Shown: positions 35,001-42,686 of the stretch, piece by piece
Layout of the letters: every line of letters begins with the position of its first letter
Position numbering within the stretch: position 1 is the first letter of the stretch
Source of the DNA: JANRLJ01 sp033762735
GTDB taxonomy: Bacteria; Chloroflexota; Anaerolineae; Aggregatilineales; Phototrophicaceae
Direction of reading: 5' to 3'
DNA length: 64,000 nucleotides
NCBI GenBank assembly: GCA_033762735.1
Contig: JANRLJ010000225.1
Span: 1 to 64,000 of the forward strand
Made by a program: the position numbers and the translations under genes
Notes under the pieces: generated by a model
Seen by the model: only the letters and a program-made list of their open reading frames with translations
Told to the model about the DNA's origin: nothing
The model's database searches: none

Positions 35001-35336
35001 AAAGGCGACCTGGGCAACAGTATGTACATGGTCGTGACGGGGAAAATGCGGGTGCATGACGGCGACCGCCTGCTGAACTATCGACAGGCGCGGGAAGTCT
35101 TTGGCGAGATGGCACTGCTTGATCCTGAACCGCGTGTGGCCTCGGTCACGGCGGAGGAGGACACCCTGCTGTTCCGGCTCGACCAGGAGCCGTTCTATGA
35201 TCTGATGGCCGACCGGGTAGAAGTGGTGCGGGGCATCATGCGCGTGATTACGGGCAACCTGCGGGCGAGGGTCAAGGATGTGGCTGACCTGCACGTCCGC
35301 ATTCAGGAATTGGAACAGGCTTTGAAGCAGCGATGA
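32094..35336 (+). CDS. Membrane transporter fused to HEAT repeats and a cyclic-nucleotide-binding domain
   Basis: A 1080-residue protein in three parts. Residues 1-425 hold about ten to twelve hydrophobic helices, beginning VFLLISFFFFLGAAYLAFE, like an ATP/ADP-translocase- or MFS-type carrier. Residues 430-920 are HEAT-like repeats (SHPSPDVRRDVLGRI, NDPEKTVRRTALVAAG, ETKPEVKAAALSTLAALGE). Residues 930-1060 form a cNMP-binding domain (LFEKGDLGNSMYMVVTG, FGEMALLDPEPRVASV with the phosphate-binding Glu and Arg). The ligand probably controls transport or a partner. An HD-domain gene overlaps its end by four bases. The carrier substrate is unknown. Confidence 0.82.
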   Translation: MSVSRRFAQLFNVQPKEESLVFLLISFFFFLGAAYLAFETAAYALFIETFGAQNLGYTYIAIAVGVSVIAYVYLKLTDWIPLRRLLVINLVSLLVITLLLRLGMEITESRWLRFVLPVWEMGLTNLGNVAFWGVVGRIFDVRQSKRLSGVVGSGRWFAAVAGGLTIPLLVSDIGTENLLFVAAGGVALAIPILITLLRRYPDAFDVETRLVMPESQRTQEAANQLLRNRYIVLIFIVHFIWAGSIFFVDNIFFRQASAQYTNAAQLAGFTSQIAAVSGLLTLFMTLFLSGRLLTRYGLAGGLLLMPLLITLILAVLTLAGAASASAAVLLAIVTILQIVVRVTHNGVMVPAQRVLAQPLPPAQGTRVSAINAGYIEPISAGAAGVLLLVLTSNFGFDTVELAAAYLLIGLAWIGVSVLLMRAYPQALSQAIAKRRFGEAGLQVEDSVSMAVLHVGLNDPHPEAVIYTLNLIEQTEALPSMELRLASMLSHPSPDVRRDVLGRIRRHEFRGALPAVEALLVNETKPEVKAAALSTLAALGERDAFEKVAVELNNTDPVIQRGAMVGLLQSGGLDGILLAGQKLTGMLSAPQPSERESGVRILGDVGISNFYQPIVPLLNDPEKTVRRTALVAAGKINHPRLWSRVVEGLASTETHTAAAAALVAGGEAVIPNIREAYLRPHQQRAMKVRLVRVCGRIRGQAAMDFLDSLLEAPDSEVRSAVYNALSACGYRTSDLARIRQQLRAEAEYAVHLLAILNDLGDAAPTGLVRDALHYQLRQGRERLLLLLSFVYDSTAMLRAREAFNYGAPRQRAYALEAVDTLLPKDMKPLVLPLLEEASPAQKLAHLTTLFPQQRCTPEDRLLELLDSPSPWMQMTALYAAGQMNSTALQPAIAAAANSSDLVIQETARWALARLNTPAITKDTQPMLTTIEKVIILKSVSMFAETPDEVLIEVASLLEEIRLKAGERLFEKGDLGNSMYMVVTGKMRVHDGDRLLNYRQAREVFGEMALLDPEPRVASVTAEEDTLLFRLDQEPFYDLMADRVEVVRGIMRVITGNLRARVKDVADLHVRIQELEQALKQR

Positions 35337-35944
35337 CCAAACCCGATTTTGAGCGTGCCAGTGCCTATGCCCATACGCGCTTAAGCCGCGAACTCGCGCC
35401 GACGCTCCTGTTTCATTCGCTGGCGCATACCGCGGACGATGTCGTCCCGGCGGTAGAGCGCTTCGCTGCCGAGGAGGGCGTTGCAGGGCATGATCTCCTG
35501 CTGCTGCGGACGGCGGGCTGGTTTCATGATCTGGGCTACGTTCGCCAGCGGGCTGAACATGAAGCTCTTTCTGCTGAAATCGCGGCGGAGGTGCTGCCTG
35601 CGATGGGGTACTCGGCGGTTGATGTCGAGGCTATACGCGGCATGATTATGGCGACGCGCATTCCCCAGACGCCCCACAATCTGCTGGAACAGCTTCTTGC
35701 AGATGCCGACCTGAATGTGCTGGGTCAGCCGGACTTTCTGGTGAAAAATCAGGCCTTGCGTGATGAACTGGCAGCGGAAAACGTGACCTACAGCGATACG
35801 GAATGGTACGGCGGGCAGTTAAAATTCATCAGCCAACACCGTTATTTCACCCGCGCCGCGCAGCAGTTGAACGATGCCCGCAAGGCGAGGAATGTCGAGG
35901 CGATGGCGGTGCTGCTGAAGCGAAGTCAGATTGAGGAGCGCTAG
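35333..35944 (+). CDS. HD-domain metal-dependent phosphohydrolase
   Basis: A 203-residue HD-superfamily protein. Motifs are LFHSLAHTADDV (first His), RTAGWFHDLGYV (HD pair), EHEALSAEIAAEVL and LLADADLNVLG (last Asp). Such proteins hydrolyse phosphodiesters of nucleotides or cyclic nucleotides. Its first codon overlaps the stop of the cNMP-binding transporter gene, so one testable idea is that it degrades the nucleotide that the transporter senses. Complete; no membrane segment. Confidence 0.87.
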   Translation: MTKPDFERASAYAHTRLSRELAPTLLFHSLAHTADDVVPAVERFAAEEGVAGHDLLLLRTAGWFHDLGYVRQRAEHEALSAEIAAEVLPAMGYSAVDVEAIRGMIMATRIPQTPHNLLEQLLADADLNVLGQPDFLVKNQALRDELAAENVTYSDTEWYGGQLKFISQHRYFTRAAQQLNDARKARNVEAMAVLLKRSQIEER

Positions 35945-35971
35945 AGAAAACACTGTTCATGCTGATTTGAA

Positions 35972-35998
35972 GTAGGGACATGGCACGCCATGTCCCGC
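35972..35998. repeat. Short palindrome, GTAGGGACATGGC class
   Basis: Arms GGGACATGGC and GCCATGTCCC flank a two-base loop, between the convergent HD and epimerase genes (28 and 32 bases from their stop codons). Its place suits a bidirectional terminator, although no T run follows. Confidence 0.65.
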
Positions 35999-36029
35999 CC
36001 AATGAAAAAACTGTCGTCCCGCAAATATT

Positions 36030-37007
36030 CTACGCGGGCTGTACCTTCTGGGGTGCGCTGGCCTTGCGGTAATAGGGAGAGCGGCTGAGCAGACTGCGGC
36101 GGATGAGCGGGCGCAGCAGCCGGACAAAAGGCCGCCGCCACCCCACGACCACCAGAACATTCCGGATATAGTCATCGAGCGTGTAGCGCTGATACTGCAA
36201 GAGTTCCTGGCTCTCGGTGGTATCGAGCCAGTCGAGATGATAGGGAACGGTGGTGAAGGCGCTGTCGGGCAGCGCCCCCAGGCCGAGCGCTTCCATCGGC
36301 CTTGCGACCAGTTCGCGCTGAAGGAACTGGCAGCGTTTGCCGCCGCCGATCAGCAGCGTTTTGCCCCACACCGCCTCACTCTGCGCCGCGTTCACCAGCG
36401 CCAGCCCCACATCATGGGTATGCACGAATTCCGAGCGGTCCGTGGGCGGGACTTCAAACATCAGCGGGTCGATTGTGTTCAGGATATCCAGCGGCAGCAC
36501 GGCGGCAAAGCGCAGAATCGCGCAGGTGACGCCCGACTCTTTAATCAGCCGTTCGCACTCAGCCTTTGTCTCGGTGTACACATCCGTAATCTGAATCGGG
36601 TCGTTGAGTGTGCGTGGCGGCGGCATGTGCTGGGTCTGCCCGAACAGCGCCAGCGACGACGAGTAGATCAGACGAGCGGGGTTGGGCATGGCCTTAATCG
36701 CGGCCAGCACATTCTTCGTGCCGCCGACGTTGATCGAGCGCGTCAGTTCCGGCTCCGCGATGCTGCGCGGCGGGATAATGGCGATCAGGTGCATGACGAC
36801 ATCGCAGTCCTTGACCGCTTTCTGCACGTCTTCCAGGCGGCGCACATCGCCCCAGACGACTTCGACTTTACCCTTGTAGCGAGCGGCGATTTTGCGAGTC
36901 TTTGGGGTATCAAGGTCGAAGCACCGAATCTGATGCTGATCGAGGTTGATTTCGTGCAGGACGCTGGTGCCGACGTTGCCGAACGCTCCGGTGATAAGGA
37001 TTTTCAT
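36030..37007 (-). CDS. NAD-dependent epimerase/dehydratase (extended SDR)
   Basis: A 325-residue sugar-nucleotide epimerase-like protein. The Rossmann motif is MKILITGAFGNVG (GxxGxxG), the active site shows LIYSSSLALFG and YTETKAE (Tyr-x-x-x-Lys). The start at 37007 is chosen because AAGGAG lies just upstream, within the longer frame's first codons. The C-terminus (WRRPFVRLLRPLIRRSLLS) is basic and hydrophobic, perhaps membrane-associated. It is divergent from a membrane-anchored hydrolase. The substrate is unknown. Confidence 0.88.
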   Translation of the reverse strand: MKILITGAFGNVGTSVLHEINLDQHQIRCFDLDTPKTRKIAARYKGKVEVVWGDVRRLEDVQKAVKDCDVVMHLIAIIPPRSIAEPELTRSINVGGTKNVLAAIKAMPNPARLIYSSSLALFGQTQHMPPPRTLNDPIQITDVYTETKAECERLIKESGVTCAILRFAAVLPLDILNTIDPLMFEVPPTDRSEFVHTHDVGLALVNAAQSEAVWGKTLLIGGGKRCQFLQRELVARPMEALGLGALPDSAFTTVPYHLDWLDTTESQELLQYQRYTLDDYIRNVLVVVGWRRPFVRLLRPLIRRSLLSRSPYYRKASAPQKVQPA

Positions 37008-37167
37008 GGCGGTGATGCACTCCTTCAATGACGGATGTGGTTGGGTAGTCAGATCATGGGTTGAAGAGCTAAAACGAAAGACGCACTGCTTTTATTTTCC
37101 CAAGTATAATTTAATACGGTTGTCCCTTTTCAAAAACGCATTATTACCCTGCATAGGAGCAGCATTG

Positions 37168-38181
37168 ATGAAACGTCGCCGCTTGCCCAGCCGCCTGTTC
37201 ATTGGTCTGGGGCTTCTGCTCATTGTCGTGGTCGTCGCCCTGATCGTCGTCTTCGTTGTTCTGCCCGGCAGCGCCCCGGAAGGCACCGCCCGGGTGCGCC
37301 CTGCCAGCAGCCTGGAAACCATCGGCGAGACAGAATTCCGTCACTACTTCACCGAAGCCGCCGGGTTTACCTGGCATTCAGTGGAAGCGGGTGAAGGCCA
37401 GCCCATCCTGTTCATTCACGGCATCCCCGGTGCATGGTATTCCTGGCATCGGGTAATGGCGCTGTTGGCCGACGATTACCGTGTGATCGCTATTGATCTG
37501 AAAGGCCTCGGCCTGAGCGACCAGCCCGAAGGCAGCTACAGTGCGGAAGTCGTCGCGGGCGAAATCGTCCAGTTGATGGACGCCATCGACGTCGACACCT
37601 TCGCCGTCGTCGGCCATGAGTGGGGCAGCATCGTCGCCAGTTATGTCGCTGCGCTGCATCCCGACCGCGTGACCCATTTTGTCCGGCTGCAAGCGCCGCT
37701 CAGCGAGGCTGCGCTCAACCAGATTCAGACCCTCAGGAATATTCCGCAGATCGGCGCGACCATTCTGGCCGACGGGGAAGGCTTCGTGCGCCGTATGTAT
37801 ACGGGGGAAAGCGGCAGCTTCCTCATGTCCAACGTCCCCGGCAACATCGTCGCGCAGCCCATCCCCGAAGAAGACATCGCCCGCATCGTGCAGGAATTCA
37901 CCTACGAGGGCATCCCCGACGCAATCATCCGCTATTACACCGATTCCGCCGCTGATCTGCGCTCGGAAGTGGCACGGCTCGCCCCGCTGACGACCATGCC
38001 CACGCTGCTCTTGCAGGGCGACTCCGACCCGATTCAACCGCTGTCCTTTTATGAGGACGCCACCGCCGGATTCCCGAACGCGACCTTCACCGTGATTCCC
38101 GACTGCGGCCACGTTCCCATGCTGGAGCAGCCCGATGCGGTTGCAGCACTGATCCGCGATTTCATGGGGGCGGATATCTAG
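37168..38181 (+). CDS. Membrane-anchored alpha/beta hydrolase with a glutamate at the nucleophile position
   Basis: A 337-residue epoxide-hydrolase/haloalkane-dehalogenase-like protein. The start at 37168, after TAGGAGC, gives an N-terminal membrane anchor (LFIGLGLLLIVVVVALIVVF), so the enzyme faces outward. FIHGIPGAWYSWHRVMALL is the oxyanion region. The nucleophile elbow reads GHEWG (Glu151), where relatives have GHDWG or GHSWG. The remaining triad is likely the aspartate in LLQGDSDPI and the histidine in DCGHVPMLEQPD. It is either an unusual catalyst or inactive. The stop codon overlaps a dispersed repeat. Confidence 0.85.
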   Translation: MKRRRLPSRLFIGLGLLLIVVVVALIVVFVVLPGSAPEGTARVRPASSLETIGETEFRHYFTEAAGFTWHSVEAGEGQPILFIHGIPGAWYSWHRVMALLADDYRVIAIDLKGLGLSDQPEGSYSAEVVAGEIVQLMDAIDVDTFAVVGHEWGSIVASYVAALHPDRVTHFVRLQAPLSEAALNQIQTLRNIPQIGATILADGEGFVRRMYTGESGSFLMSNVPGNIVAQPIPEEDIARIVQEFTYEGIPDAIIRYYTDSAADLRSEVARLAPLTTMPTLLLQGDSDPIQPLSFYEDATAGFPNATFTVIPDCGHVPMLEQPDAVAALIRDFMGADI

Positions 38182-38307
38182 GGTCTGTCTGCAAAGTCGA
38201 TTATCCTCACGCCTCAATCCCCTCTCCATGCAATGGAGAGGGGAAGCCAAACGAAGCGCAGCAGGGGTGAGGATGTCGGGAATCAGCGAGAATGGGTTTG
38301 CAAACAT
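38179..38307. repeat. Dispersed ~129-base palindromic repeat, copy B
   Basis: It matches 6344-6471 over its whole length with scattered changes, beginning TAGGGTCTGTCTGCAA. Its first three bases are the TAG stop codon of the hydrolase gene, so the insertion may have replaced the original end of that gene. Nested inverted repeats predict a long hairpin. Confidence 0.75.
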
Positions 38308-38316
38308 GCGCTACAC

Positions 38317-38664
38317 TCACGACAGGCTGGCGAGGGCGTCTTCTTCGTTGTCGAACATGGTGACGTAGACAGAGAAGCGCACCAGGTCGAACACCTTCTT
38401 ATAGTGCGGGCTGACGCCGGAGACGAGAATTTTGTGTCCGGCTTTTTTTGCTTCCATCACCACCGAGATCAGCACTGAAATACCGGATGTGTTGATGTAT
38501 TCGGTGTTGCCCATATTGAACAGAATATTGCTCGCGCCCTCCGCAACCGCACTGCGATAAGCATCCTTGATCGCCGCGTCGCCGTCAGAGCTGACATCGC
38601 CATGCAGTTCGATCACCGTCGCCTTCTCGGCGGGGCGTGTAATGACTTTTAATGCGCTGCTCAT
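38317..38664 (-). CDS. STAS-domain anti-sigma-factor antagonist (RsbV-like)
   Basis: A 115-residue STAS protein. The opening KVITRPAEKATVIELHGDV and the phosphorylation loop NTEYINTSGISVLI, with candidate Ser60, follow the SpoIIAA/RsbV pattern. In the partner-switch scheme the unphosphorylated form binds the kinase and frees a sigma factor or other output. It is the last gene of the four-gene strand, two bases after the RsbW-like kinase gene. Confidence 0.93.
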   Translation of the reverse strand: MSSALKVITRPAEKATVIELHGDVSSDGDAAIKDAYRSAVAEGASNILFNMGNTEYINTSGISVLISVVMEAKKAGHKILVSGVSPHYKKVFDLVRFSVYVTMFDNEEDALASLS

Positions 38665-38666
38665 AA

Positions 38667-39116
38667 TTACGCTTCCTGCGCTCCCGATTGTAAATGAATC
38701 ACCATCCGAAACTGATTTCCACTGCCTAAATCCGGTTCGACGAAATCGGCCTCGTCCACCAGCGCCTTAATCACGAACAGCCCCATCCCGCCCGGCATCA
38801 TCAGCCCATCGATCTGTGCTTCCAGGTCAGGGCTGCTGACTGTATTGGGCGGCGGGCCACCGCGCCCTTCGTCCGCTACATCAATGGCGAGGCGGTCATC
38901 ATGGATGGTCATGGCGACATAAATCTTGGTGCTGATGTCGAACTGATTGCCGTGCTCCATCGCGTTGATACAGGCTTCGGCGACGGCGGTCTTGAGGTCT
39001 TCGATGCGCTCCTCGCTGAAGCCCATCTTCTGCGCCAGTTCACCCGCCATCTTCATCGCGATTTTTTCGTAGCCGGTCTCGCAGGGGATTTTGAGTTCAA
39101 CGGTTTTGGTGGTCAC
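38667..39116 (-). CDS. RsbW-type anti-sigma kinase (HATPase)
   Basis: A 149-residue GHKL ATPase. The N box is EACINAMEHGN, the G1 box DVADEGRGG, and the G2 box MPGGMGLFVIKALVDEAD. The family phosphorylates the STAS antagonist and sequesters a sigma factor. The gene lies between a cyclase-ATPase gene and the STAS gene, and no sigma-B-type sigma gene is adjacent, so the controlled output is unknown. Confidence 0.93.
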   Translation of the reverse strand: MTTKTVELKIPCETGYEKIAMKMAGELAQKMGFSEERIEDLKTAVAEACINAMEHGNQFDISTKIYVAMTIHDDRLAIDVADEGRGGPPPNTVSSPDLEAQIDGLMMPGGMGLFVIKALVDEADFVEPDLGSGNQFRMVIHLQSGAQEA

Positions 39117-39178
39117 GTTTCCTGTCTCCTTTGTGCTGTGTGTTGGTTGGGTGGCGTGATGGTATCAATGTCTTCGTG

Positions 39179-42100
39179 TTACCAGGTTCCCGCCTGCCAC
39201 ATGCTGGCGAAGACCTGCGTTTCATCCAGCCCGATTTTCGCCAGAATCGTCACGGCTTTTTCCAGATAGTCGATGGCGCGTTCCTGCTCTCCCTGCTGCA
39301 TATAGACCTGACCCAGATTGTCATAGGCGCAGGCCAGCCCGTGCTGGTTGCCCACCTGCTCGAACAGTTTGACGCTTTCCTCATAGTGATAGATCGAACG
39401 CGGCAGATCGTTGATAGCCTGATAGAGCAGGCCCAGGTTATTATGGATAGCGGCCTGCCCGTTGGCGTTCTTATCCGCCACCCACAATTGAAGGCTCTGC
39501 GTGTCATAATCGAGCGCCTGCTCATACTCGCGCTTTTTCCAGTGCAGGATGCCGAGGTTCTGGTAGGCCTGCGCCAGATTGCGTTTGTCGTCCTCGGTTT
39601 GTGCCATAATCAGCGCCAGCGTTGCCAGTTCAATCGCGTCGTCGAGTTTGTCCTGTCGATAGTTAATCATACTCAGCCCGGCGTAAAGCTGGCTGGCTTC
39701 GGTCGGGTTTAAATCGGACTGAAGCTCGACCAGCCCCAGTTCATAACACTGGGTGGCGTCATCGTAGCGCCCCCACTTCTGCAACACCTGCCCCTTCTTG
39801 CGCAGCAGGGTAGTGCGCCACGAAGCCTGTTCCGCATCGGTAAACGTGAGCGACACATCGTACAGCGTGTTGGCCTGCTGATATTCGCCCACCATCACGT
39901 AAATATCGGCCAGCCCTTCGTAAATCGGCGCGACTTCTTCCGGCGGCAGATAGGCTTTTTCGGCAAGCTGCATGGCGCGCTGATAATAGCCGATGGCCTC
40001 GCGGTTGGCGTAGAGGCTCGCCATGTGCTGGGCGGACTTGATGAGATAGATGACGGCGCGTTCGTAGACAGCGGATTTTTCGTAGTGGTAGGCAAGATCG
40101 GGCGCTTTGTTGGTCAGATCAGCCGCGTAGACCTGCTCAATCGCCCAGCCCGCCAGCGCATGAAGTTCTCGCAGCCGTTCCTGAAGCTGCATGTTGTAGG
40201 CCGCGTCGCGCAGCAGGGCATGGCGGAACAGGTAATACCATTCGTCCGTGCCCACCCAGATTGTCTCGTCTTCCGCCTGTTTGACCTTGCGGCGGATGTC
40301 CGGGTCATCCTTCACCATGCGGCTCAGCACCGGGATTTCAAATTCCTGCCCCAGCACCGAGGCGATCTGCACAATCGAGCGCACCTGCGTGACGAGCCGG
40401 TCGAGCCGGGCGATCAGAACCGCGTTGATCGTCACGGGGATTTCGTCGGTCTCTTCCGCCACCAGTTCCCACATCCCCTCCGGCGTGGGCTGCACGACAC
40501 CGCGTTCCGCCAGGTCGAGCGCCAGTTGTTCGGTAAAGAAGGGATTGCCGTTCGCTTTCTGCACAAGATACTGCCGCAGGGCGTCGGTCACGGTGCCGCC
40601 CAGCACCATCTCCGCCAGTTCGCCCACGCCCTCGGTCGTGAGTTGACCAATGTGGAGTGTCTGCACCTGAAGGCCATCAGGCGCGGGGATTTGAACCGGG
40701 GTGCCGTCGTCGTTATAGCGACTGTCCACCAGCACCAGCAGCGGATATTGCAGGGCGCACTCCAGCAGCATTCCCAGCAGCACCCGCGAGTCTTCGTCCA
40801 GCCACTGCGCATCGCGGACGTGCAGCACCAGCGGTTTGCGCAGGCTTTCCGCACACATCAGCGTGACCACACCCTTCATCGACCGCTCGAAACGCAGCTT
40901 GGGGTCGAGGTTTTCATAGGGGGAGCCATACCAGCGCAGGCCTAAGAGCGCTCCCACAAACCAACGCGCTTCCTGAAGTTCGGCATGAATCTGCATAGCG
41001 CGCTCGTCCCCCGTCGTCTCAGCGCGGATTTCGAGCGTTTCCAGCAGGGCTTCGATGGTGGTGAAGAACAGGGCTTTGCGCTGATGGTCGTTGTCGGCCA
41101 GTTCGAGGTTGAAGTAATCGGCCAGGAAGGGTTTAAAAGGATGGAGCGACTGCCGCACGACCTGTTCGGTAGAGCAGGTGTGCCACGTGAGCGCGGTGCG
41201 GCGGCTGATCTGCCGTTCGACTTCGTGGATCAGATGGCTCTTGCCGATGCCCGGCTCGCCGTAAACAGCCACACAGCCGCACGGTTCACCCTGGATAATC
41301 GGCGCGACGTAAATGAGCAGATCGGCCAGTTCACCGCTGCGCCCCACCAGCGGGCGGGAAAACGACGTGGTGCGAGCGGTTTCATCAAGGCGGTCAACCA
41401 ATCGCGCGATGGGCAGCGGTTCCTGCTTGCCTTTGACTTTGATCGGCGGCAGTTCTTCCACCATGAAGCTGCGGACAATCGCCTTGAGCAAGCGCTGGCT
41501 GACGAGCGTTTCGCCGGGTGCGGCGTTCTGCATCAGGCGGGCGGCCATGTTTACATCATCGCCCAGTGCGCCATAAGTGCGGCGGGTGCGCCCCCCATAC
41601 GCGCCGGTGCGCATCATCCCCTGGGTGATCCCGATCTGCACGGGTTGGATGTAGCTGAATTCCGCTGGCATCTGCTGGAGTTCGACGGCGGCGCCCGCAG
41701 CGCGTTCCGGGCTGTTCTCATGGGCGATGGGGGCACCGAACGCGATGTAGAGGTAGCTGCCCTTGTCGCCAATCGTCAACTGCACAATCGTGCCGTCATA
41801 GCGCACGATAATCGACTGAATCCAGCGGAAGTAAGCGTCGAACTTCTGCGCCGCGTCGGGGTCGCCGTCGTAGTCAATACCCTGAAAGCGCAGAAACAGC
41901 GCGACCGCCGGGCGTAATTCCGTGATGGTTTCGTCCTCGCGTTCGCGCAGCCCCGGCACCACCCAGGGACGCACTTTTTCCAGCGGGAGGTGATCGAGCG
42001 CCAGCGGCGGCCAGGGCGCTGGGTCGGCTTGGGTCAGAAGCGCCTGCACCACGCCGAAGCGCTCCCCGCCGTGTGAGTCGCTGCGCCACTCGCCGATGTG

Positions 42101-42673
42101 CAGTGTTTTGCTCAGCGCGGCGGCAGTGGCCTCATCCACGATCACATCGCCTTTTTCGGCGTAATGCTCCGCGTCCGCCATACGGCTGAGTGTATCCCCG
42201 GCCAGCACATCGACCAGTTGAATGTCGGGGTCGCCCACCAGGAAGCGCCGCGCTTTACCGCTGGCGACCGCCGTTTTCAACGAGAGCGTGGCATATTCGC
42301 CATTGGGGAGCGGCACCTGCTCAAATGCTTTCATGGCCGCTTGGAGCGCCAGCGCACACGTCACGGCGCGCGCCTCGGCCTGGGGCTGATCGAACCAGCA
42401 GGTGATGGCATCCCCGGCGAAGCCCATGATCGTCCCGCCGTAAAGATCGACCTGTTCCGTGAGCGCATCATAGACACGGTTCAACTGGCGGGTGAGTTCC
42501 TCCGCGCCCTGCCGCGCACCAAGCGACCGCGCCAGCGCTTCCGTCAGCGGCGTAAAGCCGGAAATATCCGCAAACAGCGCCGCGCCCGTGACGTCCGACG
42601 GCAGGGTTGTGTCGTGGGCGAGGGTGTACCTCCGGTCAATCGGGATATACGTCAGGAGCGATTCAATCTGCAT
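39179..42673 (-). CDS. Tandem class III cyclase fused to AAA-type ATPase and TPR repeats
   Basis: A 1164-residue regulator. The first cyclase domain has both metal aspartates (FADISGFT Asp36; GFAGDA Asp88). The second lacks the first metal aspartate but keeps DKGSYLYIAFGAP and GDDVNMAARLM (near 371), supplying the transition-state Asn and Arg. The ATPase part carries YGEPGIGKSH near 469 and a Walker B-like VLHVRDAQWLDED. The last 350 residues are TPRs. The layout equals vertebrate soluble adenylyl cyclase (ADCY10). It is in an operon with PP2C, RsbW and STAS genes. Confidence 0.9.
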   Translation of the reverse strand: MQIESLLTYIPIDRRYTLAHDTTLPSDVTGAALFADISGFTPLTEALARSLGARQGAEELTRQLNRVYDALTEQVDLYGGTIMGFAGDAITCWFDQPQAEARAVTCALALQAAMKAFEQVPLPNGEYATLSLKTAVASGKARRFLVGDPDIQLVDVLAGDTLSRMADAEHYAEKGDVIVDEATAAALSKTLHIGEWRSDSHGGERFGVVQALLTQADPAPWPPLALDHLPLEKVRPWVVPGLREREDETITELRPAVALFLRFQGIDYDGDPDAAQKFDAYFRWIQSIIVRYDGTIVQLTIGDKGSYLYIAFGAPIAHENSPERAAGAAVELQQMPAEFSYIQPVQIGITQGMMRTGAYGGRTRRTYGALGDDVNMAARLMQNAAPGETLVSQRLLKAIVRSFMVEELPPIKVKGKQEPLPIARLVDRLDETARTTSFSRPLVGRSGELADLLIYVAPIIQGEPCGCVAVYGEPGIGKSHLIHEVERQISRRTALTWHTCSTEQVVRQSLHPFKPFLADYFNLELADNDHQRKALFFTTIEALLETLEIRAETTGDERAMQIHAELQEARWFVGALLGLRWYGSPYENLDPKLRFERSMKGVVTLMCAESLRKPLVLHVRDAQWLDEDSRVLLGMLLECALQYPLLVLVDSRYNDDGTPVQIPAPDGLQVQTLHIGQLTTEGVGELAEMVLGGTVTDALRQYLVQKANGNPFFTEQLALDLAERGVVQPTPEGMWELVAEETDEIPVTINAVLIARLDRLVTQVRSIVQIASVLGQEFEIPVLSRMVKDDPDIRRKVKQAEDETIWVGTDEWYYLFRHALLRDAAYNMQLQERLRELHALAGWAIEQVYAADLTNKAPDLAYHYEKSAVYERAVIYLIKSAQHMASLYANREAIGYYQRAMQLAEKAYLPPEEVAPIYEGLADIYVMVGEYQQANTLYDVSLTFTDAEQASWRTTLLRKKGQVLQKWGRYDDATQCYELGLVELQSDLNPTEASQLYAGLSMINYRQDKLDDAIELATLALIMAQTEDDKRNLAQAYQNLGILHWKKREYEQALDYDTQSLQLWVADKNANGQAAIHNNLGLLYQAINDLPRSIYHYEESVKLFEQVGNQHGLACAYDNLGQVYMQQGEQERAIDYLEKAVTILAKIGLDETQVFASMWQAGTW

Positions 42674-42686
42674 CAGAACTTCCTGG

